From: Verrucomicrobiota bacterium
GTDB taxonomy: Bacteria; Verrucomicrobiota; Verrucomicrobiia; Limisphaerales; J093
Assembly (NCBI GenBank): GCA_027493615.1
Contig: JAOSKK010000034.1
Coordinates: forward strand, 398,472 to 462,471
Direction of reading: 5' to 3'
DNA length: 64,000 nt
Positions 1-10,400 of this stretch are shown piece after piece; the stretch's first letter is position 1; each line of letters starts with the position of its first letter. The translations under genes were made by a program, and so were the position numbers. The notes beneath the pieces are model-generated. The model worked only from the letters and a program-made list of their open reading frames with translations, did no database searches and was not told where the DNA came from.

Positions 1-845
1 TCGGCCAGGAATCGCCGCCTTCGACCACGGAGGAGAAGCGACGCTTGCTTTCGCGGCTGCTGGGACGGCTGGCGCACGAGATCCGCAACCCACTCAGCTC
101 GCTGGACATCCACGTCCAATTGTTGGAAGAGGATCTGGCCCAGACGGCGCCTCAGGCCCAAGCGAAACTGGCGGGGCGCCTCGACATCATCCACGGCGAA
201 CTGCACCGCTTGGACGCCATCGTCCAACAGTTTCTGCGGTTGGCGGGACCGTCGGAGGTCGAGCTTGCGCCCGTGGATCTGGCGAGGGCCGTGGAGCACG
301 TCATTGAAGTTCTGCAGCCGGAGGCGGTGGCCCGCGAGATCGAGTTGACCACGCTCGTGGCGGAAGGCCTGCCCGCCGTGGCGGGCGATCTTGACCGGCT
401 GATCCAAGCCACCTTGAACCTGGTCATCAATGCCCTCCAGGCCGTGGAACGTCGTGGCCGCGTTGAACTCGTCGCCCGGGCGGCGGACGGTCTGGTCGTT
501 CTGGAAGTCCGCGACACCGGTCCGGGCGTGGCGGCCGAGCATTTGAGCGAAATCTTCGAACCGTACTTCACGACCCGGAGCGAGGGCAGCGGGCTGGGCT
601 TGTGGATTGCGCAACAGATCATCGCGGCCCATGGCGGCGCGATCGAGGCGGCCAACGCGCCGGCCGGCGGAGCGGTGTTCACCCTGCGCCTGCCGGTTTG
701 GCGGGGGCGCGGTGTAGCAATTCAAGAACGCTGGCGTGGACAAGTCGAAAATCAGGATCCTGGTGGTCGAGGACGAACGCGGCCTGTGCGCCGGACTACA
801 GGAGGCGTTGTCACGCGAGGGCTATCGAGTGGACGCGGCGCCTGA
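1..845 (+). CDS. Sensor histidine kinase, C-terminal part (5' end outside window)
   Basis: The C-terminal half of a two-component sensor kinase that would phosphorylate the response regulator encoded next. The dimerisation/phosphoacceptor helix has the H-box HEIRNPLSS near position 75. It is followed by an N-box region (NLVINALQAV), a G1 box (DTGPGV) and a G2 box (GSGLGLWI), so the HisKA and HATPase_c domains are complete. The frame is open to the left edge, so the sensor part lies outside the window. As written the frame runs to 845 and overlaps the regulator by 110 bp. Removing one G from the five-G run at 703-707 would give a TAG stop at 715-717 and a normal 18-bp gap, which I think is the true end. 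The sensed signal cannot be told from this part. Confidence 0.88.
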   Translation, partial: GQESPPSTTEEKRRLLSRLLGRLAHEIRNPLSSLDIHVQLLEEDLAQTAPQAQAKLAGRLDIIHGELHRLDAIVQQFLRLAGPSEVELAPVDLARAVEHVIEVLQPEAVAREIELTTLVAEGLPAVAGDLDRLIQATLNLVINALQAVERRGRVELVARAADGLVVLEVRDTGPGVAAEHLSEIFEPYFTTRSEGSGLGLWIAQQIIAAHGGAIEAANAPAGGAVFTLRLPVWRGRGVAIQERWRGQVENQDPGGRGRTRPVRRTTGGVVTRGLSSGRGA

Positions 846-2123
846 CGCACCTGCGGCTTTGGCCCTCGTGAACACACGGCTTTACAACCTCGTCCTGACC
901 GACGTGAGGATGCCCGGCGCGAGCGGGCTCGAGTTGATGAAGGAGGTCAAAGCCCGCAGCCCCGACACCCTCTTCATTGTCATGACGGCCTACAGCACCG
1001 TGGAAAGCGCGGTGCGGACCATCAAGGATGGAGCCTACGATTACCTGGCCAAACCGCTCGACCTGCAGCGGCTGCGCGTGCTGGTCCTGAAGGCCCTCGA
1101 GCACCAGGCGGTGATGGCCGAGAACAGCGAACTGCGCCTTCGCCTGCGGAAGCGCTCCGAACCCAGCCTGCTGGTGGGGAACAGCGAAGCGATGCGCGCC
1201 GTCACGCGGTTGGTCGAGGAAGTGGCCCACAGCGACGTCACGGTCCTGGTCCAGGGTGAAAGCGGCACCGGCAAGGAGATCGTGGCCCGCACGATTCACC
1301 ACCTGAGCCCGCGGGGCCCCCGTCCGTTCGTGACGGTGAATTGCGCGGCCCTGCCCGAACAGTTGTTGGAAGCGGAGCTGTTCGGCCACGTCAAGGGCGC
1401 CTTTACCGGCGCCGTGGCCAGCAAGGCAGGCCGGTTTCAACTGGCCGACGGCGGCAGCCTGTTCCTGGACGAAATCGGCGACCTGTCGCCCAAGGGGCAG
1501 GGCGACTTGCTCCGCGTGCTCGAGGATGGCTGCTTTCGCATGGTGGGGGCACCGACGTGGTGCGCGTCAACGTGCGCGTCATCGCCGCCACCAACCAGGA
1601 TCTGAAGGCGGCGGTGGCCTCGGGGAGGTTCCGCGAGGACCTCTTCTATCGGTTGCAGGTGGTGCCCATCACCATTCCGCCCCTGCGCGAGCGCGCCGAG
1701 GATATTCCCCTGCTGATGGGGGGCTTTCTCGAGCACTTCGCCGCCAAGCACAAGCGGCGGCGCAAGACGATGTCGGTGGAGGCGCTGCAGCTCTGCCAGC
1801 GGTTTCCGTGGCCCGGCAACGTGCGCCAAGTGCGGAACTTGATGGAACGGCTGACGGTAACCTCCCGGCATTCGACTATTGCGGTCGAGGAACTGCCGGA
1901 GGAAATCCGTACCCACGCCCAGAACGCCACCACGTTCGTCCTCCGCGCGGGGATGCCCATCGCCGAGGCGGAGAAGCTGCTCATCCGACAGACCCTGGCC
2001 CACGTCACGAGCAATCGCGAGGAAGCCGCGCGAGCCCTGGGGATCAGCCGCCGCGCCCTGCAGTACAAACTCAAGAAGTACAGCCTCGCGAACGAGCCCG
2101 CGTCAGCCTCCCCCGCACCGTAG
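736..2123 (+). CDS. NtrC-family sigma-54-dependent response regulator (frameshifted)
   Basis: Activator of sigma-54 promoters, paired with the kinase just upstream. The receiver domain (from about residue 7) has phosphoacceptor Asp in LTDVRMPG and the switch Lys in AKPLD. The AAA+ domain shows Walker A GESGTGKE, the sigma-54 contact loop GAFTGA and Walker B LFLDEIGD. The C-terminus has a Fis-type helix-turn-helix (EEAARALGISRRALQYKLKK). The start is a GTG at 736. The frame breaks near 1543-1549: one G is missing from a G-run after FRMVG, and the protein continues in another frame as GTDVVRVNVRVIAATNQDL and onward to the stop at 2123. The repaired length of about 462 aa is normal for the family. 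A likely target is the perfect sigma-54 promoter at 2269. Confidence 0.92.
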
Positions 2124-2268
2124 GCCGGGTCCCTTGATCCGGCGAGGTTCGGGTGTGACGGGGGGCACAGCGCAATGTTTGCACGCCAGGCAGCGAGGCG
2201 GCTGAGCTGGACTGATCGCACATGTGCAAGCTCTTGATTTCCAGCGTAGGCGGTGCCAAGCCCGCTCG

Positions 2269-2284
2269 TGGCACCTCGGTTGCT
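2269..2284 (+). promoter_or_regulatory. Sigma-54 (-24/-12) promoter for zinc-ribbon/HPr operon
   Basis: TGGCAC, five bases, TTGCT: an exact match to the sigma-54 consensus TGGCAC-N5-TTGCW. Expected transcription start is about 12 nt downstream, leaving a leader of only about 10-15 nt before the ATG at 2306. The -24 element also forms the right arm of a 7-bp hairpin (GGTGCCA 2252-2258 with TGGCACC 2269-2275), which could modulate access. Confidence 0.75.
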
Positions 2285-2305
2285 ACGTCGTAGGGCTGAT
2301 GACTC

Positions 2306-2655
2306 ATGAACAAGAGCGTCGAACTGCTGCTTCAGCTTGAAGGTCTCGGACTCGTCCGGAAGAGCCTCCGGCTCGCGGGGCCGCAAGCTGATGCCCTGGG
2401 CCTGAGCCAGGTGGAAGCGAGAATCAACAAGCTGCGCCGTAAAGTGCCAGGGCGAGTTCTCTCGCTGTTCGGTGAACTCACCCAGCGCTATCCCGACCCC
2501 GTCTCGGCAGTGGCGGACGGGCGCTGCCAGGGCGTGAGCAGCCGCTCTCGTTCGAGTGCGGCCATCGCGTCATGGAGTCAAACCGTGTCCTGCAGTGCGA
2601 ACACTGTGGCTGGCTGCTGGTGGCCGCCCAGCCCGCACCCGATTACATCCCCTGA
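2306..2655 (+). CDS. Small zinc-ribbon protein, first copy (frameshifted)
   Basis: First gene of the operon behind the sigma-54 promoter. About 75 residues of charged, helix-rich sequence (MNKSVELLLQLEGL at the N-terminus) precede a zinc-ribbon. The first Cys pair starts CQG near 2530, and the second pair is CEHCG near 2610. The two halves lie in different frames. The 5' frame stays open into 2665 with a nonsense tail, but the other frame reads FECGHRVMESNRVLQCEHCG and stops at 2653-2655. A gain or loss of bases near 2540 is therefore implied. This is the C4 zinc-ribbon type often annotated DUF164-like; the exact role is unknown. The stop is 6 bp before the HPr start, so the two are co-transcribed. 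A paralogue with the same layout lies at 3605-4029 on the other strand. Confidence 0.6.
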
Positions 2656-2661
2656 ATCCAG

Positions 2662-3045
2662 GTGAATGCGACCCCGATCCAACCTCCCCTTCCGACCACC
2701 ACCGGCGACCGACGAACGCCCACCGACGGAACCGCGACGCCCTTTCTACGTCAGACTTTCGTGCTGAAGAATGTTCTGGGCCTGCATGCTCGCCCCAGCG
2801 CGCTGCTCGTGCACACCCTGCACCACTTTGCCAGCGAGGTCACCCTGGAGGTTGACGGTCACGTGGTGAATCCTCGGAGCATTCTGTGCGTGCTGTCGCT
2901 GGCGGCCGGCTACGATTCCAGTCTCACCTTCACGTTCCGGGGCGACGATGCCAGCCAGGCCCTGCTGGCCGTGAAACACCTCTTCGAGACGCGGTTCCAG
3001 GAGGCCTATGTTCCAGCGCCGGTTTCATCTCCGCTGCGACAATGA
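2662..3045 (+). CDS. HPr-family phosphocarrier protein
   Basis: PTS phosphocarrier protein. The phosphorylated His lies in GLHARPSA (about residue 42), and the regulatory Ser region reads NPRSILCVLSLAA where canonical HPr has a SIMGVM-type stretch. The canonical HPr fold of about 85 residues begins near residue 33 (FVLKNVLGLH), so the GTG start at 2662 adds a Pro/Thr-rich leader of about 30 residues. An internal GTG at 2761 is an alternative start. It is second in the sigma-54 operon after the zinc-ribbon gene and overlaps the end of the converging EIIA-like gene by 21 bp. The context suggests a regulatory, nitrogen-type PTS rather than sugar uptake; no EI or sugar permease is nearby. Confidence 0.85.
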   Translation: MNATPIQPPLPTTTGDRRTPTDGTATPFLRQTFVLKNVLGLHARPSALLVHTLHHFASEVTLEVDGHVVNPRSILCVLSLAAGYDSSLTFTFRGDDASQALLAVKHLFETRFQEAYVPAPVSSPLRQ

Positions 3046-3608
3046 GCGGACCGGACGGTGAGCGGCGTATCGGTTGACGACCTCCTGTTGCCGCGCCTGC
3101 ACCTTGGCCACTTCCTCCGCGCTTACGAGCCTGCACCGCCCAAGTACGGTCAGCATCTGCCCGATGGTTGCGGCCAGTCGCAATTCCCCCGAGCACGGAT
3201 GCATCCCGGCGTAGCCGGTTGACGGTTTCCGCCAGTTGTGCTGTCTCCAGGCTGTCCGCTTGGGGTTCGGCCAGCAGGAAGACGAACTGGGTTGGCGGAT
3301 AGAACTTGGCCAGCCACGGGAGGGGTGGGTCTGCCCGGCCCAGCGCCAGGCGAGGGTGATGAATCCCGGCAAGGCGCGCCCGTGGAAACACGACCCCCCG
3401 ATTGAAGATCACACCCTGTCAGCAGCTCGAGCTGCATGGCGGCGTGGCTTTCCGAGCGCACTCCGGCCATTGACTGGTCGGCCTGACACAGCGCGCAGCT
3501 CAACTCCTCCATGACCGCCGCGGTCGTCGAGCCTCGCAGCCGCGGGACCATCAGGGCGGGTGCCGTGTAGTCGGCCAGAGTCGGCCCGGTGGGATTCGTC
3601 GGGTTCAT
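3025..3608 (-). CDS. PTS EIIA (PtsN-like) domain protein lacking the active-site His, frameshifted
   Basis: The sequence matches the EIIA type 2 (fructose/nitrogen) fold in pieces. The N-terminus runs from the ATG at 3608 and includes VMEELSCALCQ. The core reads IFNRGVVFPRARLAG, HHPRLALGRADPPLP and FVFLLAEPQ. The C-terminus includes LRLAATIGQML and SAEEVAKVQ. The pieces lie in three frames with shifts near 3403 (ACAGGGTGTG) and near 3191 (one extra G). In EIIA-Ntr proteins the phosphorylated His sits in an IPHARL-like motif; here the motif reads FPRARL, with Arg in its place. The start overlaps the stop of the zinc-ribbon gene (ATGA at 3608-3605), showing translational coupling. If real, this is a non-phosphorylatable regulatory EIIA. 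Confidence 0.62.
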
Positions 3609-4029
3609 CGGTCTGAGGTCCTGGGGTTGGGAATCAGGGTGATGAGGCTCGTTCTGGGCTCCCGGCCTGGCGGGGCGGGCACCGCCGGGTGTGCCGTCTC
3701 CTCGCCCGCCAGGAAGACATAACGTCCGCAATTGCCGCAGCGCCGCAGTTCTCCGCCGCGCGCCGCCGCCACGTTGCCCAGTCCGAGCGCGAGATGGCAG
3801 CCGGAGCAGACTCCGTGGCGCACTTCAGCCACGCTCCGTCTTCCTTTCGCCCGCATCTGGTCATGGACCCCAGCACCCCCGCCGGCAACCTTGCCCGTAA
3901 CAACTCGATGCGTGAGGCCACGTCCGCCCGTTCACCGGGCTTCCGGCCGAGAGCCGCCAACTGCTCCTCCAGCTCAGCCAACTCCAACAAGCTCCGAACG
4001 CCATCGTGAATGTAGCTCTTCGTCTTCAC
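3605..4029 (-). CDS. Small zinc-ribbon protein, second copy (frameshifted)
   Basis: Paralogue in layout of the protein at 2306. A helical, charged N-terminal half (LLELAELEEQLAALG, about residues 15-30) is followed by a zinc-ribbon with VCSGC and, after a spacer, RCGNCG. The halves are in different frames. One extra G in the run near 3862 would join GVLG to VHDQMRAKGRR and give a continuous protein of about 140 residues. The start used here is a GTG at 4029, only a few bases after the predicted sigma-54 transcription start. A downstream TTG is possible. The stop at 3605 overlaps the EIIA-like start. Function unknown; pairing with a PTS protein is shared with the operon on the + strand. Confidence 0.6.
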
Positions 4030-4042
4030 CAAGCAGCGGGAG

Positions 4043-4058
4043 CGCAAGTTCAATGCCA
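4043..4058 (-). promoter_or_regulatory. Sigma-54 promoter for second zinc-ribbon/EIIA-like operon
   Basis: On the minus strand the sequence reads TGGCAT, five bases, TTGCG. It matches the sigma-54 consensus at all invariant GG and GC positions with correct spacing. It lies just upstream of the GTG start at 4029, so the leader would be extremely short. Together with the promoter at 2269 it puts both zinc-ribbon/PTS operons in reach of the NtrC-type regulator at 736. Confidence 0.6.
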
Positions 4059-4351
4059 CGGCGGGTGGGCCACGCTGTAACCAAGCGTCTGCGAGCGATC
4101 TGCGCTCATTGCTGTCTCGATCCGCCGTCCTGGCGCCGGCGCCGACGTGAGCCGGTGTGCAGTTATTGCATCTGCCAGACCACTCGCATGCACTCTGTCC
4201 GGAAGCCCCCAAAGAGCCCCTGGCCTGTAGGCGAGGACCGCGGGCTGGTACCGTGGCGGAGGGAAGCATGATCAGAACGGTACCCGATGCGCCCTTCAAG
4301 ACAACAGAACAATCCCAACATCACCAGGTACTTGCTACACATCCTGGCGAG
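4059..4351. other. Intergenic stretch without a supported gene
   Basis: About 290 bp between the sigma-54 promoter and the end of the TIR gene. On + a Cys-rich stretch (CAHCC and CSYCIC, 4100-4180) vaguely recalls the Cys pairs of HNH or zinc-ribbon proteins, but no frame holds a convincing domain. The right part is slightly AT-richer. Confidence 0.4.
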
Positions 4352-5446
4352 CTAGGCACTGTTGTCGGCTTTTCTGCAATCCCCACGGGAAGTCAGGTTA
4401 GTTCTTAAGGGCTGACCCCGGCCAGCGGGGGGCTTCCGCACCCGAACGCCTTGCGACTCCGCCCAGCGCACCGCCTGCCAGACATTGCCGTCGAAGCTCT
4501 GGCCGGTCCTCCGCTCCAGCCCTTCCAGGATCCGCGACCTCGCCTCGCCAACACAGACAACCGACTTCAGCACCGACCAGAACGCGCCGGCGTTCAAGCC
4601 TTCGGCGAGATCCTCGAGCCCGTGGGCGAGATCCAACAGTTCGCTGCGATCGGTGGTCGTCTCCATGGCAAGCAGAAGGTGCCGAGCGCCGGCCTCCCCC
4701 TCAGCCGCGGGCAAACGCTCGCCCAACGCGCCCAGCGCACCCGCGTGCGCCTCCAGGTCAGCCGGATAGGTCGAGGCCTCCATCGCAGTGAGAATCAACC
4801 CCGCGGCCACTCTCACTTGCTCCGGCGCGACCTGCCCGCCCAAGTCGCCCAGCGCACTGCCGAGATCGGACAACTCTTTCGCATCCTTGGCCTGCGTCAT
4901 CACCTCCAGGATCCGCCGGGCGGCGACGGCGACTTCCCCGCCTGGGAGCCGTTCCCGGAGCACGCCCAGCGCCCGACCCAACTGGGCCAAGTCGCTCGGA
5001 TTCGTGGTCCTGGTCAGCGCGGCCACGATCGGCCCCGCCGCGGCCGCCGCCTGTGCCTGGGGCAGGTTCTTGGACCAAGGCTGCAGCTCCCGCGCCAGAT
5101 CGCCGAGGCGGCGAGGATCGGCCACCTGCTGCATGGCCACCACGAAGGGTTGGGTCAGCACGTCCGCCGGCGGGGCCGAGGGAATCCTGCTCAACCGCTC
5201 GAGCGCGCCACGGAACTGGAGGATCTCGGGCCAATCCAGCGATTCCGCCATCGCGGTGGCAAGAAAGTGGGCGAGGAACGTGATGTGCGCGCGCGTCACG
5301 GTTTCGGCCTCGTCGGCAGGCAGCGTCCGCCGGAACTCGGTCAGGAGTTTTCCCAAGGTCCACTCGTACCGTGGATCCTTTGGGTCGTGGGCAACCGCCA
5401 ACTCCGCCAGGAGAGTCTCGCTCACACGCACCTCGAGCAGCCCTAG

Positions 5447-7416
5447 CCCCAGTTTCCGACTTAGTTCAAGGGTGCCTCGCAGGTGGCTGCGGATAAGCAG
5501 CTTGTGGAAGCGGTCGCTATCCCCTAAACGGGCCGCTTCTCGCCGCGAAGCCCCAAGGCTTCCACCAAGCGTTCCTGCAACGCGGTCAACTTGTTGCCAA
5601 CCGTCTGCCGCACCGGGGCCTGCCGCCCGCCGCGCCCCGGGTAGACGTTGACAACCTCCCGGACTTGCTCCAACTCCGCCCACAGGCGCGGGAGCGGCAG
5701 TTCCACGCCCGCTTCCCGCACCTGCCGGCTCACCATCGCCCGGAGCAGCAAGGCGATCGTGCAGTACAACCCGTGCACTTGGATCATCCGGTCGGTCCAG
5801 TGGAACATCGGCCACCAACAGCCCAAGTCGCGGTCCTTCATCTGTTGGAAGATCTCCTCGATCAAAAACTGGCTGCGGTAGGCCTCGATGACCTGCGCGT
5901 TGCTCCAGCTCCCGTGGCTGGTCACCAGCACGTTCTTGCCCAGCACCGTATCGCGCAGGCGCTCCAACGCCTCCGGTTGAACCCGGTAGTCCAACACCGG
6001 CACGCCCGCGTCGTGCGGGTGGATTTCGATCGCCACGACCTGATGCAAATGCTCCCGGTGCAAGATCTCCCGGCACTGTTTGTGCACTGACTCCACCGTC
6101 GGGGTCTTGCCGCCTTTGACCTCCCCGTGCTGACGCCGTTGCAGGCTCTGCTGCAACTCGGCCAGCTTGCGCAACGCCCGCGCCAGTTCGCTCTGCACCG
6201 TGGCCCACTGCGCCTCGAAGAGTCCTTGATGCCAACTCACCACCAGAGTGCGTGGGCGGCCGTACACCTCGGCCTCCACGCGGAAGGCCTTGGTCCCTTC
6301 CAACCCGGCGCAGGCTTCCCACCGGGAGTCTCCCGTATTGGACACCGCCGCCCACTCGGCCACCTCCCCCAGTTTCACCGCCCCCACATAGTCCAAGCCC
6401 AGCGTGTCGATCAGCGCGAAGTTCGCGGCCGAGTTGTTCCCCTTGTCAAACACCAGGGTGGTTTGCGGCCGCGGCGCTCCGGCCGGAGCCACCCCCGCAT
6501 AGAAGGTGGCAAAGCGTCCGAGCATCTCGCCAAACTGCCGGCTGTCATTGCGATGGCCCTCGTACACCTCGTAGTACAACGGCCACTGTCCGTGGGCGGC
6601 GCACACCAGGGCGTAGCTGACCTGCCGCAGGTTGGCCCGGCCCTGCTTGTTCTTGCCCCGCTGAGCCAGGTGATTCTGCACGTTGAACGTGTCGATGAAG
6701 GTGTAGAAATTGGTGCCGTCGTAGCAGAGCCGAGAAAGGTCGATCCCCTCGCGCTGGACGGCGCGTTCCAGGAGTCCTTTCCAGAGGGCGTGGATCTTCT
6801 CGGTTTCCCAACCGACCAGGTGATCCCCAGAAGCGCTGGCTACTCAACGCCTCGGCAGAGAGTTCCGCCACCGCACGCACCAACGCCGTGCCCGAGATCC
6901 ACTCCCAGAACCCGCGTTTGCTGACCGGTTGCATGGCCCGGTTGACGGCGGCCAGTGCCAGGTAGGTGCCCGGGCTCAGTCCCTGCTGGCGCTTAGGGCA
7001 TAGCTGGTTGGCCAAGGGAATCAACTCGGCGCGCTGCACCGCGCCCCACAACGCGAGGGGGCGGCCGGACTCAAACACCTCGGCGTAGGCGGGCGCCGGT
7101 CCAGCGCCGGTGAGTCGGGAGCTGAACTGTTCGAGCTTGCCGAGGTAGAGCTGTGCGAGGCGACGGCATTTGCCCTCCCGCCAGCCCCAGTCGGAGAGGT
7201 AGTAGTAGGTGTGGCCGTTGACGCGCTTGGCTTCCAGCCGCTGCACGGACAATACTTAGGGCATAGTCTCTGGACGTGTCAACGAAATACTCAGTGTTTT
7301 CGCATAGAATTGCTTCACGAAGGGTGAGTGATTTTAGGGGATAGTGGCCACGACCGGCAACCTGCTTACCTCCAACCACTTGCCACAAAACCCTCGTCAT
7401 AAGTCGGAAACTGGGG
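5447..7416 (-). mobile_element. IS1634-like (IS4 superfamily) insertion sequence
   Basis: Ends are defined by a 17-bp perfect inverted repeat: CCCCAGTTTCCGACTTA at 5447-5463 and its complement at 7400-7416. Both are flanked by CTAG (5443-5446 and 7417-7420), which is the apparent 4-bp target duplication; because CTAG is palindromic, the edge is uncertain by up to four bases. A second, inner 12-bp inverted pair (CTATCCCCTAAA at 5517-5528, complement at 7333-7344) overlaps the transposase stop region. The element is about 1.97 kb, carries one transposase gene on the minus strand, and disrupts the TIR-repeat gene. Confidence 0.85.
5524..7252 (-). CDS. IS1634-family DDE transposase (one frameshift)
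   Basis: Transposase of the element at 5447-7416. The N-terminal part (MSVQRLEAKRVNGHTYYYLS) and the catalytic C-terminal part lie in two frames joined near 6826, where one extra G in a four-G run (RFWG versus RFWDHLVGW) breaks the frame. Catalytic signatures of the IS4-like fold are visible: the first Asp in YDGTNFYTF, the second in FDKGNNSAANF, and the Glu in FLIEEIFQQMKDRD. Repaired length is about 576 residues, normal for the family. The stop falls inside the inner inverted repeat. If the frameshift is a sequence error the element may be active. Confidence 0.85.
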
Positions 7417-10400
7417 CTAGCTCGTCGGACACTGAATCCTGTCCCGCCCTCGCCGAACGACCCAGCCTCCGCCCGAGAGCGACCAGGACTTGTTTGGCCG
7501 CCGCCGCCGCGTGCGCCGGCGGCAGACGCTCCCCGAATCCAACGAGCGCGCGACCGAGCCACTCGATGGGAACCGGATCGGTGGTCGCCGTGAGGGTGGT
7601 CACCAGGTTCGAGGTCAGGGGTTCGACCTGTTCCGGCGGCACCCGCCCGCTGAGCGTGCCGAGAGCTTCGACCAACGCCGCCAACGGCGTGGTGTTCGTC
7701 GTCGACTTGAGGCCCGCCACGATCTGGCGGGCACCGGCGGTGGCCAGCTCGGGCGGGAGGTTGGTGCTGAAACCGCCCAGAGTGCGGCCGAACGTGGCAA
7801 GGGTCAGGAGGTTGGTCGTTGCTGCCGCAGAGGTGAGGATCTCCCGTGCCAGGGCCGCGGCCGGTTCGGGGGCAACTCTCCGCCCAGACGCACCACCAGT
7901 TGGCCGAGATTGGACCGCTTCCGATCATCGGCGGTCTCGCGCATGACCCGCAGGAGCTGCTGAGCCAAGCCAGTCGTTTGTTCTGAGCTCAGCCGCGTGT
8001 CCAGTTGCTCCCAACTGCTGAACCCGCCGATATGCGAGATCTGAATACTGTCGGTGGTCGCTTCCCAGGCCGAAACGAGCAGCCCGGCGGCGGCCGCGGC
8101 TTGTTCGGCCGGTACCCGTTCCCCGAGGTCGCTCAGGGCACGGACGAGCGAGGTGCGTTGCCAGAAGTCGGCGGTCTGCTCCGTGCTGGCGACGATCTGG
8201 CGGGCCAGGCCGGCGATCTCGCCGGTGGGCAGGTGACGGCCCAATGCCCCCAACGCGGTGACGAGGGAGAATGACTCCGTGGAGTTGCCCCCCTTCTCCA
8301 GGGCGGCCAGGACTGCTCGGGCGCCCGCTGCGAGGAGTTCTGGCGGGAGGTGCCTTCCCCATTCGGCCAGCGCGGCCGCCCGACTGGCGATCTGGCCGGC
8401 ATCACGGAGCGTGGCGAGACTGCCCACTACGTCGCAGCCCACGGCGGCGGCCTCTGGCGGTGGCAGGGCCTTGCCCAACGTGCCCAGGGTCTCGGCAAGG
8501 AAGGACACCCGTTCTCGTGAGGTCAGGGTGTCGAGACCTGCCAGGACGTGCCGAGCCAGCTCGAGGACGTCGGCGGCAGGCATCCGCTGGATCAGGCCCT
8601 GAAGGGTTCCACTGAGCGAAGACCACATGGGTTTGTGCTGCTCGCCTCCGGGCGCGTCCGCAATCATGGCCGCCACGATGTGCCGGGCCCCGATCGTTGC
8701 GGATTCCGGAGCGAGGCGCGCGCCCAGTCCGTTCAGAGCAGATCCGAGCGGTGCGAGAGCATAGGGCGCAGTTGTCCTCTCCATGGCGGCGGTCAGTCCG
8801 CGGGCGAGGGCAGGGACTTGGTCAGCCGGAACCTGCCCGCCCAAAGGCCCGAGCGCGCCGACAAGCGAAGCCAGATCCCAGGCATTCGTGGTCGCCTCGA
8901 TCTGCCGCAGCAGTGTGCCGGCCTGGAGCCGCAGGCAGGCGCGGGCCGAGGATGCCCAGCGTCCGGATGAGAGCAGACCGTTCACGCGACTCCGCCACCC
9001 GACCCAGGGCGTCCACGAGCTCGTCGCCAGCCGTCGCCGCCGACTCCGGAGGCAGCCGCTCCCCGAAGCGTCCGAGCACCTCGCCGAGGGAGACGAGGAC
9101 GCTCGGCGTCTTGACCGAGCTCATGAGACCGGCGATCTCCCGGGCGAGGGTGGGCAGTCGGTCGGCCGCCAACGGGTCTTTCAGGGCTTCCAGCGCGACG
9201 GCCATCGCCGCCACGACGTCCGGGTTCGCTCCGCGGCGCATGGCTTCCACGACGCGCCCCGCCAAGGCCGCCACGTGTTCGGGGGGAAGGCCAGTGCAGC
9301 CAGCGCGCAAGATCACCGCCAGATCCTCCGCCACGCCGGGATTCGTTTCGTGTTCCAGGGCGTGCAGCGCTTCGTCGAGCAGACCGGCGCGCTGCTCGAT
9401 GGACAAGTGTTGGTGGAGCTTCTCCAATTCCCGGCCCAGCGAGGATCGGCGGTCGGAATCTCCTTCCCGGGCGACCGCGGCGAGCATTTCGCGGCCCAAC
9501 ACGGCCTTTTCCGCGGCGGGCAACTCCGCCACGAGTTCCTGGACGGGGCTCTCCTCGATGGACCCTCCCGCGACCGTGACGAGTCGGCTTGCCACCATGC
9601 GCGCGAACTCCGCGTCCTCGGGTCGGAGTTCCCAACCCAGCAGCGCCCAAGCGACCGGCACCGCGGGTGCTTTGACCGTGGACGGCGGGGCGAGTCTCCG
9701 CAGCAGTCGCTGGAAGCGGGCACGTTCCTGAAGATCCAATCCCGTGAGGGCGTGGGCCACGTGCTCCATCCGCGACAACAGTCGTTCCGCCTTGTCGGGG
9801 GAGCGGAGCAGATGTTCGACGAACGCTGTGCGAACGGCCGGGCTGCTGTTCGCGAGCAACTCGAGGTTGCGGTACTCGTGCTGCGTCGGGAGACCCTCGC
9901 CACCCAGACCGGCCATGATCTGCACGGCCGATTCCTGGATGCGCTGCCGGCGAAGCACTTCCTGTGTGACGGCACCGAACATCCCTGCCAGCAGCAGGAA
10001 GAGGAGCGCGGAGTTGAAGGCCAGGCGCCGGACACGCTGGCGGTCGCGGCGCACAAGGTCGTCCGGCGACCGGCAGTCCAGGATTCGCGACAACAGCTTG
10101 AATCGTGGTTGCGTCGCCTTGGGAAGACCTTGGCCCCGGAGAAGTCGGAGCGTGGCCTCGGGCGAGTCGGCGCGGATGTCGGCGGCCAGGGGTTGGCCAC
10201 TTCTTCGCGCCCCCTCGGCAGGATCGCCCGCCGTGGCTGCACCCGGAAACGACTCCGACGGTTCGCCTCGAGCCAGCAACAGCAACACACGGTCGTCGCC
10301 ATGACACTCCCGGAAGTACCGGATTTCCTCGGCGCAATGCGCGGAGCGGGAAGTTCCGGCGTGCAGACGACCACCAGATAGCGGGACCTGCGCAGCTTTT

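Noticed and set aside
4100..4200. HNH or zinc-finger gene from Cys pairs (CAHCC, CSYCIC) on the plus strand
   Set aside because: No following His/Asn motifs, and frame context lacks any domain.
8783..10381. Plus-strand frame of 532 codons in the TIR-repeat region
   Set aside because: Shadow of the helical-repeat protein.
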